Shown here one piece after another: positions 1 to 8,870 of a stretch of 64,000 nt of DNA. The notes below the pieces were generated by a model. That model was not told where the DNA came from. It saw only the letters and a program-made list of their open reading frames with translations, and did not search any database. A program made the translations under genes and the position numbers. Numbering within the stretch: position 1 is the stretch's first letter; the number at the start of each line of letters is the position of its first letter. Origin of the DNA: Pseudochryseolinea flava (lineage in GTDB: Bacteria > Bacteroidota > Bacteroidia > Cytophagales > Cyclobacteriaceae); assembly GCF_003286915.1 (NCBI RefSeq), contig NZ_QMFY01000002.1, positions 62,001-126,000 of the forward strand, read 5' to 3'.

Positions 1-2
1 GC

Positions 3-599
3 ATTTGTTATTATCTGCGAAGCAATCCGTCCGATGATGGGATGACAGAACGGCTTAGGCATTTCGCAACAGTGCTTATGAAGCATTTTGATGAGAATAG
101 TGCCGCTGACTGGCAATGGTTTGAGCCCCTGCTCGCTTATGACAACGGAATTTTGCCACTGGCGCTGCTACACTCTGCGGAAATGTTGAATGACGACAAG
201 GTAACGCAGACAGCATTAGCGAGCATGAAGTTTCTTACAACCGTTACACTCAACGGAGGATACCTGTCGATTATCGGAAATAAGGACTGGTACAAAAGAG
301 ATGGCGAGCGCTCCATGTTTGCACAGCAGCCAATCGATGCAATGGCGATGGTGCTGATGTATCATCAGGCATTTCACCTTACGAAAGATAAAGAATACCT
401 AAACCTTCTTTATACCTCGTTCATGTGGTTCCTGGGAGAAAATGATCTTAGAATGAGTTTATATGATTTTGAAACCAAGGGCTGTTGTGACGGTTTCGAG
501 AACAACGGCGTGAACAGAAATCAAGGCGCAGAAAGCTCTCTTGCCTATTTGATTTCGCATCTTACAGTTCTCAAGGCTTACGAAGAATTTTATTCGTAA
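3..599 (+). CDS. C-terminal part of an alpha/alpha-toroid carbohydrate protein, cut by left edge
   Basis: The frame is already open at the first bases of the window and runs into the ATG at 42, so this is the tail of a longer gene and not a 185-residue protein. The visible part is helical, with WFEPLLAYDNG and EFYS-type tail motifs like those of the six-hairpin domain that follows the glycosyltransferase domain in proteins found next to GH130 genes in Bacteroidota. It probably belongs to mannoside or oligosaccharide metabolism, judged from the two GH130 genes beside it. Those genes are convergent: its stop at 599 lies only 2 bp from the end of the first one, so they are not co-transcribed. 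The catalytic half is outside the window, so the activity cannot be read. A stand-alone toroid glycosidase is the alternative. Confidence 0.6.
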   Translation: MCYYLRSNPSDDGMTERLRHFATVLMKHFDENSAADWQWFEPLLAYDNGILPLALLHSAEMLNDDKVTQTALASMKFLTTVTLNGGYLSIIGNKDWYKRDGERSMFAQQPIDAMAMVLMYHQAFHLTKDKEYLNLLYTSFMWFLGENDLRMSLYDFETKGCCDGFENNGVNRNQGAESSLAYLISHLTVLKAYEEFYS

Positions 600-601
600 C
601 T

Positions 602-2062
602 TCAGGATCGCAATGCTTCAAGGAGTTCTTTTAATTCGACTACACCATACGTTGATGAATGGTCGGATACCGCATAAGGTAGAATCAGGCTTTGATTATG
701 GATGATTGATCCACACGAGTATACAACATTCGGGACATACCCTTCTCTTTCATTTTCACGTGGAGACAGCAAAGGTTCTTCTAATCGTCCGATCTCTTTA
801 GTAGGATCATCGAGATCAAAAAGTGATGCTCCGATACAATATCTTCGCATTGGACCAACGCCATGAGAGATCACGAGCCAGCCTTCTTCAGTCCATAAGG
901 GTGAACCACAGTTTCCGATTTGCGTAAATTCCCAAGGGAAGCGTGGCTCCTGTATTTGGATTGGCTTATTCCAGATCGTTGGCCTGTCGGAATACATGAG
1001 GTAATTGTTTACTCCGTCAATACGTGCAAGCATAGCGTACTTGCCTTTGATCTTCTTAGGGAACATGGCTAGGTTTTTATTCTGGGCCCCCACGCCATGA
1101 AGCGGCATAATACGGAATGTGTAAAAATCTTCAGTCGATACTAACTTAGGAAGAATCGTGTGGCCATTGTAGGCTGTGTATGTTGCATATATCTTTTCGC
1201 TTCCGTCATCATCCATAAACCTGACGAATCGGGCATCTTCGATACCGCGGCTTTCTGAGTCAGAGATCGGAAAGATCACGCGTTCAGAAATATCAGAGTC
1301 ATGCTTAAATTGAACATCGTAAAAGGAATCGGCCAACCAGGTAACTTCTTCAAGTGCCAGTCTTCGTTCGATACTGATTACATCGTCGTTCAATACTTTA
1401 TTCACAGCATTCTTCAGGATATAGTATTCGAACTTTTCAGGGAGGTCTTGCATGATACTCGTAGAATACTTTTCCGGTATCTTCATCTCTATAAGTTTTT
1501 TAACAAACCTATTTTTATTATACATCTTTTTATGCGTGATCTCTGGTTGATCAATATGGTCGCCAATTTTTGCAACGTGCATATCATTGTTTTTATCGAT
1601 CGTGGCCCGTCGAAAAACGATCGATGAAATATGTCCTTCGCCCGTAGCCCGAAATGAAAGTATGATCCGTCTCTCCCCTTTTTCAAGATAGAGTTGATCG
1701 AAATCTTCAATCATCGAAGGGTTGAAAAATGCTGCCGATTCAATGGAGTATTCGCTGGTGAAATACGACCCAATCAGCATTTTTTGTTCATCTGACAACT
1801 TTGAATAGTCGATGTTCATTCCCTCAATTATGCGTTGATTCCTAAGGCAATGTTTAGAAAATATTCTAGAAATATTTCTATGTCGACTTGCGAATTCACG
1901 AAGGGTATGTTCGAGGGCGGAAGCGACTTGTTTATCATTCAAGGTCATCAATCTACCAATCATTTTCTCGGTACGGTCGTGCCCGTGTTCGAAATAGCGG
2001 GCCACTACCCTGCTTGAATCTGGAGAGAATACTAGACTTTTTCGAGTTACTGAAACGCGCAT
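602..2062 (-). CDS. GH130 family glycoside phosphorylase/hydrolase, long form
   Basis: A 486-residue protein whose C-terminal half (about residues 230-480) reads as the five-bladed propeller of GH130. The conserved SRGIEDARF stretch puts the candidate general-acid aspartate at about D276. Further propeller motifs are GNCGSPLWTEEGWLVISHG and the YGVVEL tail. GH130 enzymes phosphorolyse or hydrolyse beta-mannosides such as mannosyl-glucose or beta-1,2-mannobiose. The N-terminal ~230 residues are an extra helical region that the neighbouring GH130 lacks, so this is a distinct subfamily. There is no signal peptide, so it should be cytoplasmic. It follows the other GH130 gene after only 4 bp, which suggests one transcript. 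Substrate and choice of phosphate or water cannot be decided by eye. Confidence 0.85.
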   Translation of the reverse strand: MRVSVTRKSLVFSPDSSRVVARYFEHGHDRTEKMIGRLMTLNDKQVASALEHTLREFASRHRNISRIFSKHCLRNQRIIEGMNIDYSKLSDEQKMLIGSYFTSEYSIESAAFFNPSMIEDFDQLYLEKGERRIILSFRATGEGHISSIVFRRATIDKNNDMHVAKIGDHIDQPEITHKKMYNKNRFVKKLIEMKIPEKYSTSIMQDLPEKFEYYILKNAVNKVLNDDVISIERRLALEEVTWLADSFYDVQFKHDSDISERVIFPISDSESRGIEDARFVRFMDDDGSEKIYATYTAYNGHTILPKLVSTEDFYTFRIMPLHGVGAQNKNLAMFPKKIKGKYAMLARIDGVNNYLMYSDRPTIWNKPIQIQEPRFPWEFTQIGNCGSPLWTEEGWLVISHGVGPMRRYCIGASLFDLDDPTKEIGRLEEPLLSPRENEREGYVPNVVYSCGSIIHNQSLILPYAVSDHSSTYGVVELKELLEALRS

Positions 2063-2066
2063 TTAA

Positions 2067-3161
2067 CTACTTGTTTTCAAGATCCAGAGAGTCTAGTATT
2101 TCTTGTATCGATAGGTCTGCACCGCAGATCACCTCGTCGCTTGCGCCATAATACAAGTGAAGCTTATCTCCCACCACCAAATGACCATTCGTAAAAATCA
2201 CGTTACCAAAGAATCCCTTTAGCTCGTACTCTTCTGTTGGTTCCATTAGTGGTGAACTACTTCGCCCGATAACGATCCAAGGCTCATGTATACTTAATAA
2301 TATAGCGCCCAGGCAATAACGATTACTCGCGTCGGCGCCGTGATAAATGATAAGCCATCCTTTCGGCGTTTTAACTGGTGAACATCCGGCACCGATCCGT
2401 GCGCTATCCCACATATTCTCTCTCGTAGTGGCTATGCACTGGTGGTTGCCCCAGTGAACAGCATCGGGAGATTCTGCAAGCCAAATGTAGTTGCCTCCAA
2501 ATTCGGTACTGCTAGGACGATGTAACGCATAATAGCGGTCTCGGAACTTCAGCTCAAAAATCGCACAGTCCTTATTATGCGGTGGCAGAATCATCCCTTT
2601 CCGTTCGAAACGTTTCCAATCTCTGGTCTTCATCAACCCTACGCCAACACCATACGCCGACACCATTGTATATGTCAAATAATAGATTTCATCGATTTCA
2701 GTAACACGACAGTCTTCAATGCCATAAGATTCCAGTTCACTTGATCCAAAAATTGGAACGTAATTTTCGGGTTCATAGAATTCTCTCCCCTCATCGCTGC
2801 ACATGAGTTTTAGATACGAATGTGTGGTCAGATAATCTCGACCATCATAACGAATCTTTCGGGGGTCTGACAGATCGAGTTTGGGGTCAGAGTTTGGATA
2901 CGTCAGCGTTTCAATTTCGCCATTGTCCATTGAAACAGGAAAGGTTATAAAGCCATGCTGTTGATGTGGGCGTTGTGCCACCCGGACAAGCAACCAAGTT
3001 TTTTTGTTAAATCTAAACACAGCAGGATTCATTAAACCAACCACCACCAGGTTTTTACTGGAAGGCTTTATGTCTGAAGGTGTGAGTAGTGGATTCTCCT
3101 CGAATCTCACGGCGATGTCGCGAGTAAATACATTTTTCATAATCTTACTGTACAAGTCCAA
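2067..3161 (-). CDS. GH130 family glycoside phosphorylase/hydrolase, short form
   Basis: A 364-residue single-domain GH130 protein. Motifs in order: VRVAQRPHQQHG, YGIEDCRV (candidate catalytic D150), IFELKFRDRYYALHRPS, GAGCSPVKTPKGWLIIYHG and LHLYYGASDEV. The order and length fit the usual ~330-390-residue GH130 phosphorylases acting on short beta-mannosides in the cytoplasm. It is the first gene of a two-gene unit with the longer GH130 downstream, and two different GH130 paralogues in one operon suggest successive cleavage of one oligosaccharide. The ATG at 3161 is the natural start, and the ~320-bp spacer upstream should hold the promoter. Subfamily and linkage specificity are inferred only. 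Confidence 0.88.
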   Translation of the reverse strand: MDLYSKIMKNVFTRDIAVRFEENPLLTPSDIKPSSKNLVVVGLMNPAVFRFNKKTWLLVRVAQRPHQQHGFITFPVSMDNGEIETLTYPNSDPKLDLSDPRKIRYDGRDYLTTHSYLKLMCSDEGREFYEPENYVPIFGSSELESYGIEDCRVTEIDEIYYLTYTMVSAYGVGVGLMKTRDWKRFERKGMILPPHNKDCAIFELKFRDRYYALHRPSSTEFGGNYIWLAESPDAVHWGNHQCIATTRENMWDSARIGAGCSPVKTPKGWLIIYHGADASNRYCLGAILLSIHEPWIVIGRSSSPLMEPTEEYELKGFFGNVIFTNGHLVVGDKLHLYYGASDEVICGADLSIQEILDSLDLENK

Positions 3162-3483
3162 GTTTAATTTTACGAAGGAATTTCGCTAATTCGTACGGAT
3201 GCGTCGACATGACTTCCTTCTTGTGAACAAAAGGTGCCGGTCAGGACAAGCATAAAAATAAATTCAACTGACGATCACCAGGGGAATAACGATTCGGAAG
3301 GATAACGTACAGAGGGAAGTGGAGCGTTTTAAGTGCTCAATGTTATGGTAATGTACGCAATTCCCCGATGCTAAGCGAAATAACTATTGGCTCTTTATTT
3401 TCAGTACGATCACAAATGCACTTCTTACAGTAGAAAATGTATGTGCTATCGTGCAACTGCTACGTGATTATTAGACAGTTATC
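3162..3483. other. Spacer upstream of the GH130 pair
   Basis: No coding frame here has recognisable content. The stretch probably contains the minus-strand promoter of the GH130 unit and the end of the 2TM gene transcript. I could not find a convincing TAnnTTTG box or hairpin. Confidence 0.4.
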
Positions 3484-3768
3484 TCATATAGTATGGTCGT
3501 CAACGCGCGAACTATTGATATCCATATGTCGTTTTTTTTTCGTCTTTGATGGTTTGAAAGCCCACAACCGAATTGCTGCGGCAATGCAAGCAACCAGAAG
3601 GAAAAGATGGAAGATGTTTGGTACATCGTATGCTAAATAACCGATTCCCCAGATTATAAATGAGACGGACGCTGTTGTATGTATAAAATTTTTCATTTCC
3701 TTCAGTGCAATTTTCCTCAGGTGATACTTATGTTGGTGTATTGCGTTGTTGATTTCATATTCGTTCAA
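3484..3768 (-). CDS. 2TM domain protein
   Basis: A 94-residue protein with the Bacteroidota 2TM layout: an amphipathic N-terminal segment (AIHQHKYHLRKIALKEMKNF), two transmembrane helices at about residues 30-47 and 53-72, and a lysine-rich cytoplasmic tail. No catalytic residues are seen. Its start lies 3 bp after the stop of the antiporter gene, so the two are co-transcribed and it may be an accessory membrane protein to the antiporter. Homologues occur as stand-alone proteins or as N-terminal domains of LytTR-type regulators, but no DNA-binding domain is present here. The function is unknown. Confidence 0.75.
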   Translation of the reverse strand: MNEYEINNAIHQHKYHLRKIALKEMKNFIHTTASVSFIIWGIGYLAYDVPNIFHLFLLVACIAAAIRLWAFKPSKTKKKRHMDINSSRVDDHTI

Positions 3769-3771
3769 ATC

Positions 3772-5400
3772 TCATTTCATTTTGTTCAGGCTTTTCTTTT
3801 TTGTCCGGCTAAAAAGCAATTCTTCAAGGTCCAATTTTTGTTCATACTGTCTTAATGCTGTCTGTTCAAACGTTCCGGCTTGGTGAAATTCGATCAGAAG
3901 CTTTCTTTGGAACTTATTTATTTCGGACTGTGCTCTGGTGAGCTCATGTTCCGGCGACAGTTCGATGGTTATCGTCGCATCCGACTTAGCCATTCTCTCT
4001 CGCTCTTTTAAAGATTCGATCATATCAATGTATTGCTTTTTGACCTGCGTTCTGGTTACGTCAGAAATCTTACCAGTAAGTTCTACGTCGATAAAATTTA
4101 GTACGCTATGGGTGATCGATAACCGGAGCGCCCTTTCATCACCTTCAGTAGTGTCCTGTGGTTTAACTTTTAGAATCTTAAGTAGTAAAGGCAGCGATAT
4201 TCCTTGAATAACAAGTGTAGCGAAGATGACCACAAATGCGATAAAAAGTATTAGTGATCTTTGCGGCAATGCAACGGCACCCACCGTTAATGGCAGTGCG
4301 AGCGCAGTGGCCAGTGAAACCACGCCTCGTGTACCTGTCCACGCTACGATCGCTACATTTTTCCAGGTGTCTTTGTCCCAACGATTGGCAGATTCTTTCC
4401 TGTTGTTACCAACAGCTGACGTCAGTACCCCTGCGCCGAGCACCCAGAATATTCTGATAAGAATCGTGATTCCACTTACGAGAGCACCGTACAACATCAA
4501 CTCCATGACACTGTATTGTTTCAGATCGGCCAGGATAGAACGGAGCTGAAGCCCGATAAGAATGAACACGAAGCCGTTCAATAAAAAAATAAGTGTATCC
4601 CACACCGCCCGATGTCGGATGCGTGTTTGATATGAAAATACATCTGGTGCGCGACGCGAGATCACCAGTCCGGCACAAACGACTGAAAGTATCCCTGATA
4701 CATGGAAATACTCCGCGGCTAAATAAGCAACGAACGGCGTTAGCAGACTCAGTGACGTGCTGATGATCGAGTTGTCAAGTATTTTTTTATGTACAATCAC
4801 GAAAATGGAACCCACAACGGCCCCCATAAGCGTTCCTCCCGCAACGACCAGAAGAAAATCAATTCCGGCTTGCCAAACTATAAAGGAACCTGTACCGATA
4901 GCGGCGACGGAAAACCTGTAGGCAATCAATGCTGACGCATCGTTCAGAAGACTTTCACCTTCAAGGATGGTTACCACCTTCTTGTTAAGTCCAAGGCCCT
5001 TGGTGATTGTTGTGGCAGCTACCGCATCTGGTGGAGATACAATGGCTCCCAATACAAATGCAAGTGGCCATGTAAATCCAGGAATTAGAAAGTAGCTGGT
5101 GATTGCAACAGCACCGGTAGTAAATATCACTAATGCGATAGCCAGTGTAGCAATGGGCCTGAATTCCGATTTGAAATCGTGCCAATCTGTATTGGATGCA
5201 GCATCATACAAGATCGGTGGAAGAAAAATAAGGAAGACTACGGCCGGGTCTAGCGTGATGGCAGGCATAGACGGTACAAAACCAATCGCTAGTCCGGACA
5301 ATACAAGGAGAATAGGTGTTGGCAATTTGTATTTATCCGCAACTGCCAAAAGGGCGACGAGTAGTGTTAGTACAACTATTATGGTAGCATAATTCTCCAT
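3772..5400 (-). CDS. CPA1-family Na+/H+ antiporter
   Basis: A monovalent cation/proton antiporter of the inner membrane with about 12 hydrophobic segments over residues 1-400 and a hydrophilic ~130-residue C-terminal domain rich in charged helices. Diagnostic stretches are FLPPILYDAASNTDW, GAIVSPPDAVAAT, the ion-binding-region ILEGESLLNDASALI and the late WTGTRGVVSLATALALP. The frame can be extended 12 codons to a TTG at 5436, but the ATG at 5400 begins directly with MENYATIIVV, the usual start of the family, and is preferred. The gene is followed within 3 bp by the 2TM gene. It probably exports Na+ for pH or salt homeostasis; Na+ versus K+ cannot be told. Confidence 0.93.
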   Translation of the reverse strand: MENYATIIVVLTLLVALLAVADKYKLPTPILLVLSGLAIGFVPSMPAITLDPAVVFLIFLPPILYDAASNTDWHDFKSEFRPIATLAIALVIFTTGAVAITSYFLIPGFTWPLAFVLGAIVSPPDAVAATTITKGLGLNKKVVTILEGESLLNDASALIAYRFSVAAIGTGSFIVWQAGIDFLLVVAGGTLMGAVVGSIFVIVHKKILDNSIISTSLSLLTPFVAYLAAEYFHVSGILSVVCAGLVISRRAPDVFSYQTRIRHRAVWDTLIFLLNGFVFILIGLQLRSILADLKQYSVMELMLYGALVSGITILIRIFWVLGAGVLTSAVGNNRKESANRWDKDTWKNVAIVAWTGTRGVVSLATALALPLTVGAVALPQRSLILFIAFVVIFATLVIQGISLPLLLKILKVKPQDTTEGDERALRLSITHSVLNFIDVELTGKISDVTRTQVKKQYIDMIESLKERERMAKSDATITIELSPEHELTRAQSEINKFQRKLLIEFHQAGTFEQTALRQYEQKLDLEELLFSRTKKKSLNKMK

Positions 5401-5436
5401 TTGTTTCTGGATTTGTTGAAGGTTAGGGTGCTGCAA

Positions 5437-5797
5437 TTACCGCTTATCTTGTTGGCAGTGCCTATCTGGATACATATCGATGTCCCCACCTTACAACCAA
5501 GATCAGGCATTGTCAGTTCTCAATGACTTCGTTGTCGGGAGGCATCAAGTTTTAGCTACTATAATGCTCACTAGTATGACACTGATAACCAGATATGGCA
5601 TGAAAAGAAAAATAAAAACTAAGAATAAGAAACTCGCTGACTATACCGAGGTAAAAACTAAAGGAGAATTGCTCCAGGAAGATAGTGATCGGCGGCAACG
5701 CGAGGCGGTAATGCATTCTGAACACGTCGATCCCTGCCATTATTATCGATAAATAAACACCCCTTGTACAAGGAGCAATTGAGTTCATTTCAATTAA
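5437..5797. other. Spacer with two weak overlapping frames
   Basis: Two opposing frames overlap here (5480-5752 on + and 5552-5788 on -). The plus frame is lysine-rich at its end. The minus frame has one hydrophobic patch and ends close to the desaturase gene. Neither has a family signature, a ribosome-binding site or a sensible start, so I call neither. The stretch should contain the antiporter promoter. Confidence 0.35.
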
Positions 5798-6715
5798 TCA
5801 TTTTTTTACTTCTCTCTGTGGGTCATTTCGATTCTTGTGATCTCCTACATCTTCAGGATCTCCAAATATATAGAAAAGCGCCTCCCTCAAAGATTTTGCG
5901 CGAACAACGTCTTTTATGATTGAGATATGCTCATGAAAATTGATGTGCAAAGGATTGGACTTATTCTGTATGTTATGCGTAATTCCATACGTTACATCAG
6001 CTTCCTCCTTCTGAAACGTTCCAAAGATTCTGTCCCAAAGGATAAAGGTTGCTGCAAAATTCTTGTTGATGTAGGGACGTTGTGACCCATGATGAACACG
6101 ATGATTTGAAGGAGTGGCAAAAACATACTCAATTGCAGGATGAAGACATTTGATATACTCAGTATGAACCCAGAACTGAAATAGGACGGCAACCTGATTA
6201 GTAATAAAGATAATGACAGGATGAAAACCGATTAACGCGATTGGTAATACAAAAATGATTTTAATATACTGGACCCAGGAAAGCCGAAAAGACACGGAGA
6301 GATTGTATTGCTCGCCAGAATGATGCGGTACATGCGAGGCCCAGAAAAAACGAATGTGATGGGAGAATCTGTGTGTCCAGTAACTTAGGAAGTCAAATAT
6401 GATATAACACGGAATGAACGTCCACCAGTTGAACGACATTCTCCAAGGTACTAGATTATATACTAATGCGAAAAGAAAAAACAACAGTGTTTTAATGAGT
6501 AAGCCGATCCCAACATTGCCTAAACCGACCAATATGGAACCTAGTGTTTCTTCTTTTTTATAGAGTAAACGGTTTTGATACAGGGAAACCAAATACTCCA
6601 GAAGAACGAAAAAGAACATGACTGGCGCTGCGTATACAATGATGTTTGGGGAATTTCGCATGAATAGCTCAACCTCGTGAAACGATAATGCTTTAGCACC
6701 AAATAGTTCATCCAT
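5798..6715 (-). CDS. Sterol desaturase / fatty acid hydroxylase family protein
   Basis: A 305-residue integral membrane di-iron oxygenase of the fatty-acid hydroxylase superfamily. It carries the histidine boxes in the expected order: HRFSHH and HVPHHSG in the loop after the third membrane segment, and HRVHHG near residue 205. About four hydrophobic helices flank them, at roughly residues 25-45, 60-88, 95-112 and 155-185. The family hydroxylates or desaturates lipids (sterols, sphingoid bases, carotenoids, ether lipids). In Bacteroidota the substrate is often a membrane lipid, not a sterol. The next gene on the same strand is a small cupin 66 bp upstream, possibly in the same transcript. The substrate is not inferable. 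Confidence 0.88.
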   Translation of the reverse strand: MDELFGAKALSFHEVELFMRNSPNIIVYAAPVMFFFVLLEYLVSLYQNRLLYKKEETLGSILVGLGNVGIGLLIKTLLFFLFALVYNLVPWRMSFNWWTFIPCYIIFDFLSYWTHRFSHHIRFFWASHVPHHSGEQYNLSVSFRLSWVQYIKIIFVLPIALIGFHPVIIFITNQVAVLFQFWVHTEYIKCLHPAIEYVFATPSNHRVHHGSQRPYINKNFAATFILWDRIFGTFQKEEADVTYGITHNIQNKSNPLHINFHEHISIIKDVVRAKSLREALFYIFGDPEDVGDHKNRNDPQREVKK

Positions 6716-6781
6716 TTAATAAATATTGAAAACCTGAGATAAGATCGCAGGCCGTACATCCTCATCGTTAAATCTTCATGC

Positions 6782-7132
6782 CTATAATGGGACGTCTTCG
6801 TAACCACTTTTGATCACGGTCGAAATCATTTTAAAACGTACATTCGCTTTAATGCAATTCCGGGAGTTTGCTGGAATAATGATCGCCTGACCGACTTCCA
6901 GATTTGTCGAAACATTGTCAATAACAATTTCCGCATTACCGTCAATAATCTGAATGAACGTGTCAAAGGGTGACGTTCTTTCCGTCAACACTTCTCCAGT
7001 GTCAATTGAAACGACACTTACGTTCCCAGTAGTTTTTTTAATAATGGTCTTGATCACAACAGCATTCGGGATATATTCAATGATCTCAACGATAATAAAA
7101 GATTTTCCTTTCTCATGTTCAATGTTTTCCAC
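6782..7132 (-). CDS. Small cupin-domain protein
   Basis: A 116-residue single-domain protein with a beta-barrel rhythm typical of cupins: SPFDTFIQIIDGNAEIVID for motif 1 and VGQAIIIPANSRNCIKA for motif 2. The usual metal-binding histidines of motif 1 (HxH) are absent (SPFDTF) and motif 2 has asparagine where histidine is expected, so the metal site looks lost and a sensing or binding role is more likely than catalysis. It lies upstream of the hydroxylase gene on the same strand. Family members of this size in Bacteroidota are usually annotated only as cupin. Confidence 0.75.
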   Translation of the reverse strand: MENIEHEKGKSFIIVEIIEYIPNAVVIKTIIKKTTGNVSVVSIDTGEVLTERTSPFDTFIQIIDGNAEIVIDNVSTNLEVGQAIIIPANSRNCIKANVRFKMISTVIKSGYEDVPL

Positions 7133-7148
7133 GCATGTTGATGTTTAA

Positions 7149-7886
7149 TTGTAAGAAAAGACACGTTCGTCCATTTTCATGTAAAGGTCGGTACTGGAAA
7201 GGCGAGCTTGTTACATTCGTAAGAAGAATTCTTACATCCATCACTTAAAATCATCGAACAGCTAACCAGAAGGTGTGGGTTGTCTGGTTGATTAGATAAT
7301 TCACTGACCCCTATTAGATTATTACTATAGATCGCGCATAAGATTAAGACATAAAGTTGATTCAGCGGCCAGTCGAACTTACTGAACATGCTTGTCGCTA
7401 GATAGGCGACGTTTGTAATGTGAGATATCTATAAGTGTTCTATAATTTCTTAGAACAATGCAACGATGCGTGTATACTACCTTTGTAATACTGGATTAAA
7501 TCGCATGAATTTTATCAATTTTAACATCATCCTATGATTCGCAGTCCTATTACATTTTTCTAAAGAAAACCTTGATTTTACGTCCACACTTAATGAAAGA
7601 GTAAATGACTATTTCAAAGTTGGATCAATTGGCTGGTTAATTATAAGCGGAGTCTGAAGCACGGTCATTCTATCTGGTATCAGGTGAATTATTGGTCGAG
7701 TCATTCCCTCATAGACGGGACTATGAGTTAACAAGGATTAGGTGTACCTTTTTTGAGTATTTGCCAGCATTGATTCTTCACGGTTCGAAATTCACGAGTG
7801 ACAAATTCCTCGCGGTAGTTTTATGTCAAGTTATTTACAGTCTGTTTACTTATCGAGATGCATGTGAATCGATTTTCGCGCATATT
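7149..7886. other. Long spacer between cupin and HMA-AraC genes
   Basis: About 740 bp with no supported gene. A minus frame at 7177-7389 and an N-terminal plus extension of the regulator frame (from 7692) are open but unlike any protein I know. A TACCTTTG at 7478-7485 matches the Bacteroidota -7 consensus TAnnTTTG and could be a promoter for the regulator, although it lies about 400 bp upstream and I see no clear -33 TTG. Confidence 0.35.
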
Positions 7887-8447
7887 ATGAGGATTTACGT
7901 TAAGTACATGGTTAGTTTGAGGTGCAAAATGATCGTCAAGGAAGAATTGGAAAAGCTAGGACTGACGGTCTCCTCAGTAGAATTGGGGGTTGTCGAGACA
8001 CCTAATAACGTGTCCGAACAACAGCTGATAGATTTGAAAGACAATCTCTTCAAAAGTGGTCTGATCGTACTCGACGATAAGAAAAGCATTCTGATTGAGA
8101 AGATAAAAGCGGTGATCATTGAAATGATCCACTACGAAGACGACTTACCGAAGGTAAATTACTCAAATTACATCAGCGACAAGCTAGCCTATGACTACAC
8201 CTACTTGTCAAACATCTTTTCTGAGGTTAAAGGTATTACCATCCAACAATACATCATTCAACACAAGATTGAAAAAGTCAAAGAACTCCTTTTGTACGCT
8301 GAGTTAAACCTCACACAGATCGCGTATAAGATGCATTACAGTAGTGTCGGACATTTATCGGCGCAGTTCAAAAAAATTACTGGATTAACCCCCTCCTTCT
8401 ATAAAAAACTTAGGGAGAAACGGAATAATAATCTTGAAGATCTGTAG
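7887..8447 (+). CDS. AraC-family regulator with N-terminal HMA-like domain (cysteine-depleted)
   Basis: The frame is open from 7692, but homology with the second copy at 42599 begins at the ATG at 7887, so I take 187 residues. Residues 1-65 resemble a small heavy-metal-associated ferredoxin fold (MRIYVKYMVSLRC...), and residues ~95-180 are an AraC-type double helix-turn-helix (IEKVKELLLYAELNLTQIA, HYSSVGHLSAQFKKITGLTP). The paralogue has CNRC at the metal-binding loop. This copy has SLRC, losing the first cysteine, so classical CxxC metal binding is probably altered. No metal transporter is adjacent; the next gene on the same strand is the SulP/carbonic anhydrase fusion 423 bp away, a possible target. 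Confidence 0.8.
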   Translation: MRIYVKYMVSLRCKMIVKEELEKLGLTVSSVELGVVETPNNVSEQQLIDLKDNLFKSGLIVLDDKKSILIEKIKAVIIEMIHYEDDLPKVNYSNYISDKLAYDYTYLSNIFSEVKGITIQQYIIQHKIEKVKELLLYAELNLTQIAYKMHYSSVGHLSAQFKKITGLTPSFYKKLREKRNNNLEDL

Positions 8448-8870
8448 CGTAGCTTAAACTCAGCTAATGATATTAGCTTACAGATTATAGTTCGTAGAAT
8501 GTCGATGAGCCTTCATGAACGAACGTATTATAGTTATCCGGTCACAGCGGCATTAGCGCTCGGGCGAGTTGGAGAAGGCCATCATAGCAATTTATTAACG
8601 TAGCAATTCGCTCGAATCGACGACTTATTTTTCTTTCTGAGTGTCTGTCTTGGCATGAGTTACAAATCGTAACTAAAAACACCCTAAATGGGTAGTAGGG
8701 TGAATACTAACGGGAAATTGCACAGAGAAGTGGGATCTTGTACAATCAATCATGTACATGCGAATCATACGAAATACCCGACGGCTATGTAAGAATGACT
8801 GAACTTAATGTTTGCTTTCAGGCTTTTAGTGCAGCAACTAACCTACCTTGCTCATTAATCAACCGAAAGC
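8448..8870. other. Spacer upstream of the SulP-carbonic anhydrase gene
   Basis: No gene is supported. It holds one clear inverted repeat (8680-8702, listed separately). The plus frame beginning at 8738 overlaps the start of the next gene out of frame and is a shadow. Confidence 0.4.
8680..8702. promoter_or_regulatory. 7-bp inverted repeat upstream of the SulP-carbonic anhydrase gene
   Basis: CACCCTA at 8680-8686 is mirrored by TAGGGTG at 8696-8702 with a 9-bp spacer, and a nested ACCC/GGGT pair lies inside. It is about 170 bp upstream of the start codon. It could be an operator or a leader hairpin; nothing in the sequence decides between them. Confidence 0.3.

Noticed and set aside
5480-5752. 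90-codon plus-strand gene
   Set aside because: No ribosome-binding site, no family pattern, and it overlaps an opposite frame of similar quality.
7177-7389. 70-codon minus-strand gene
   Set aside because: No protein-like pattern or start context; it lies in a long spacer.
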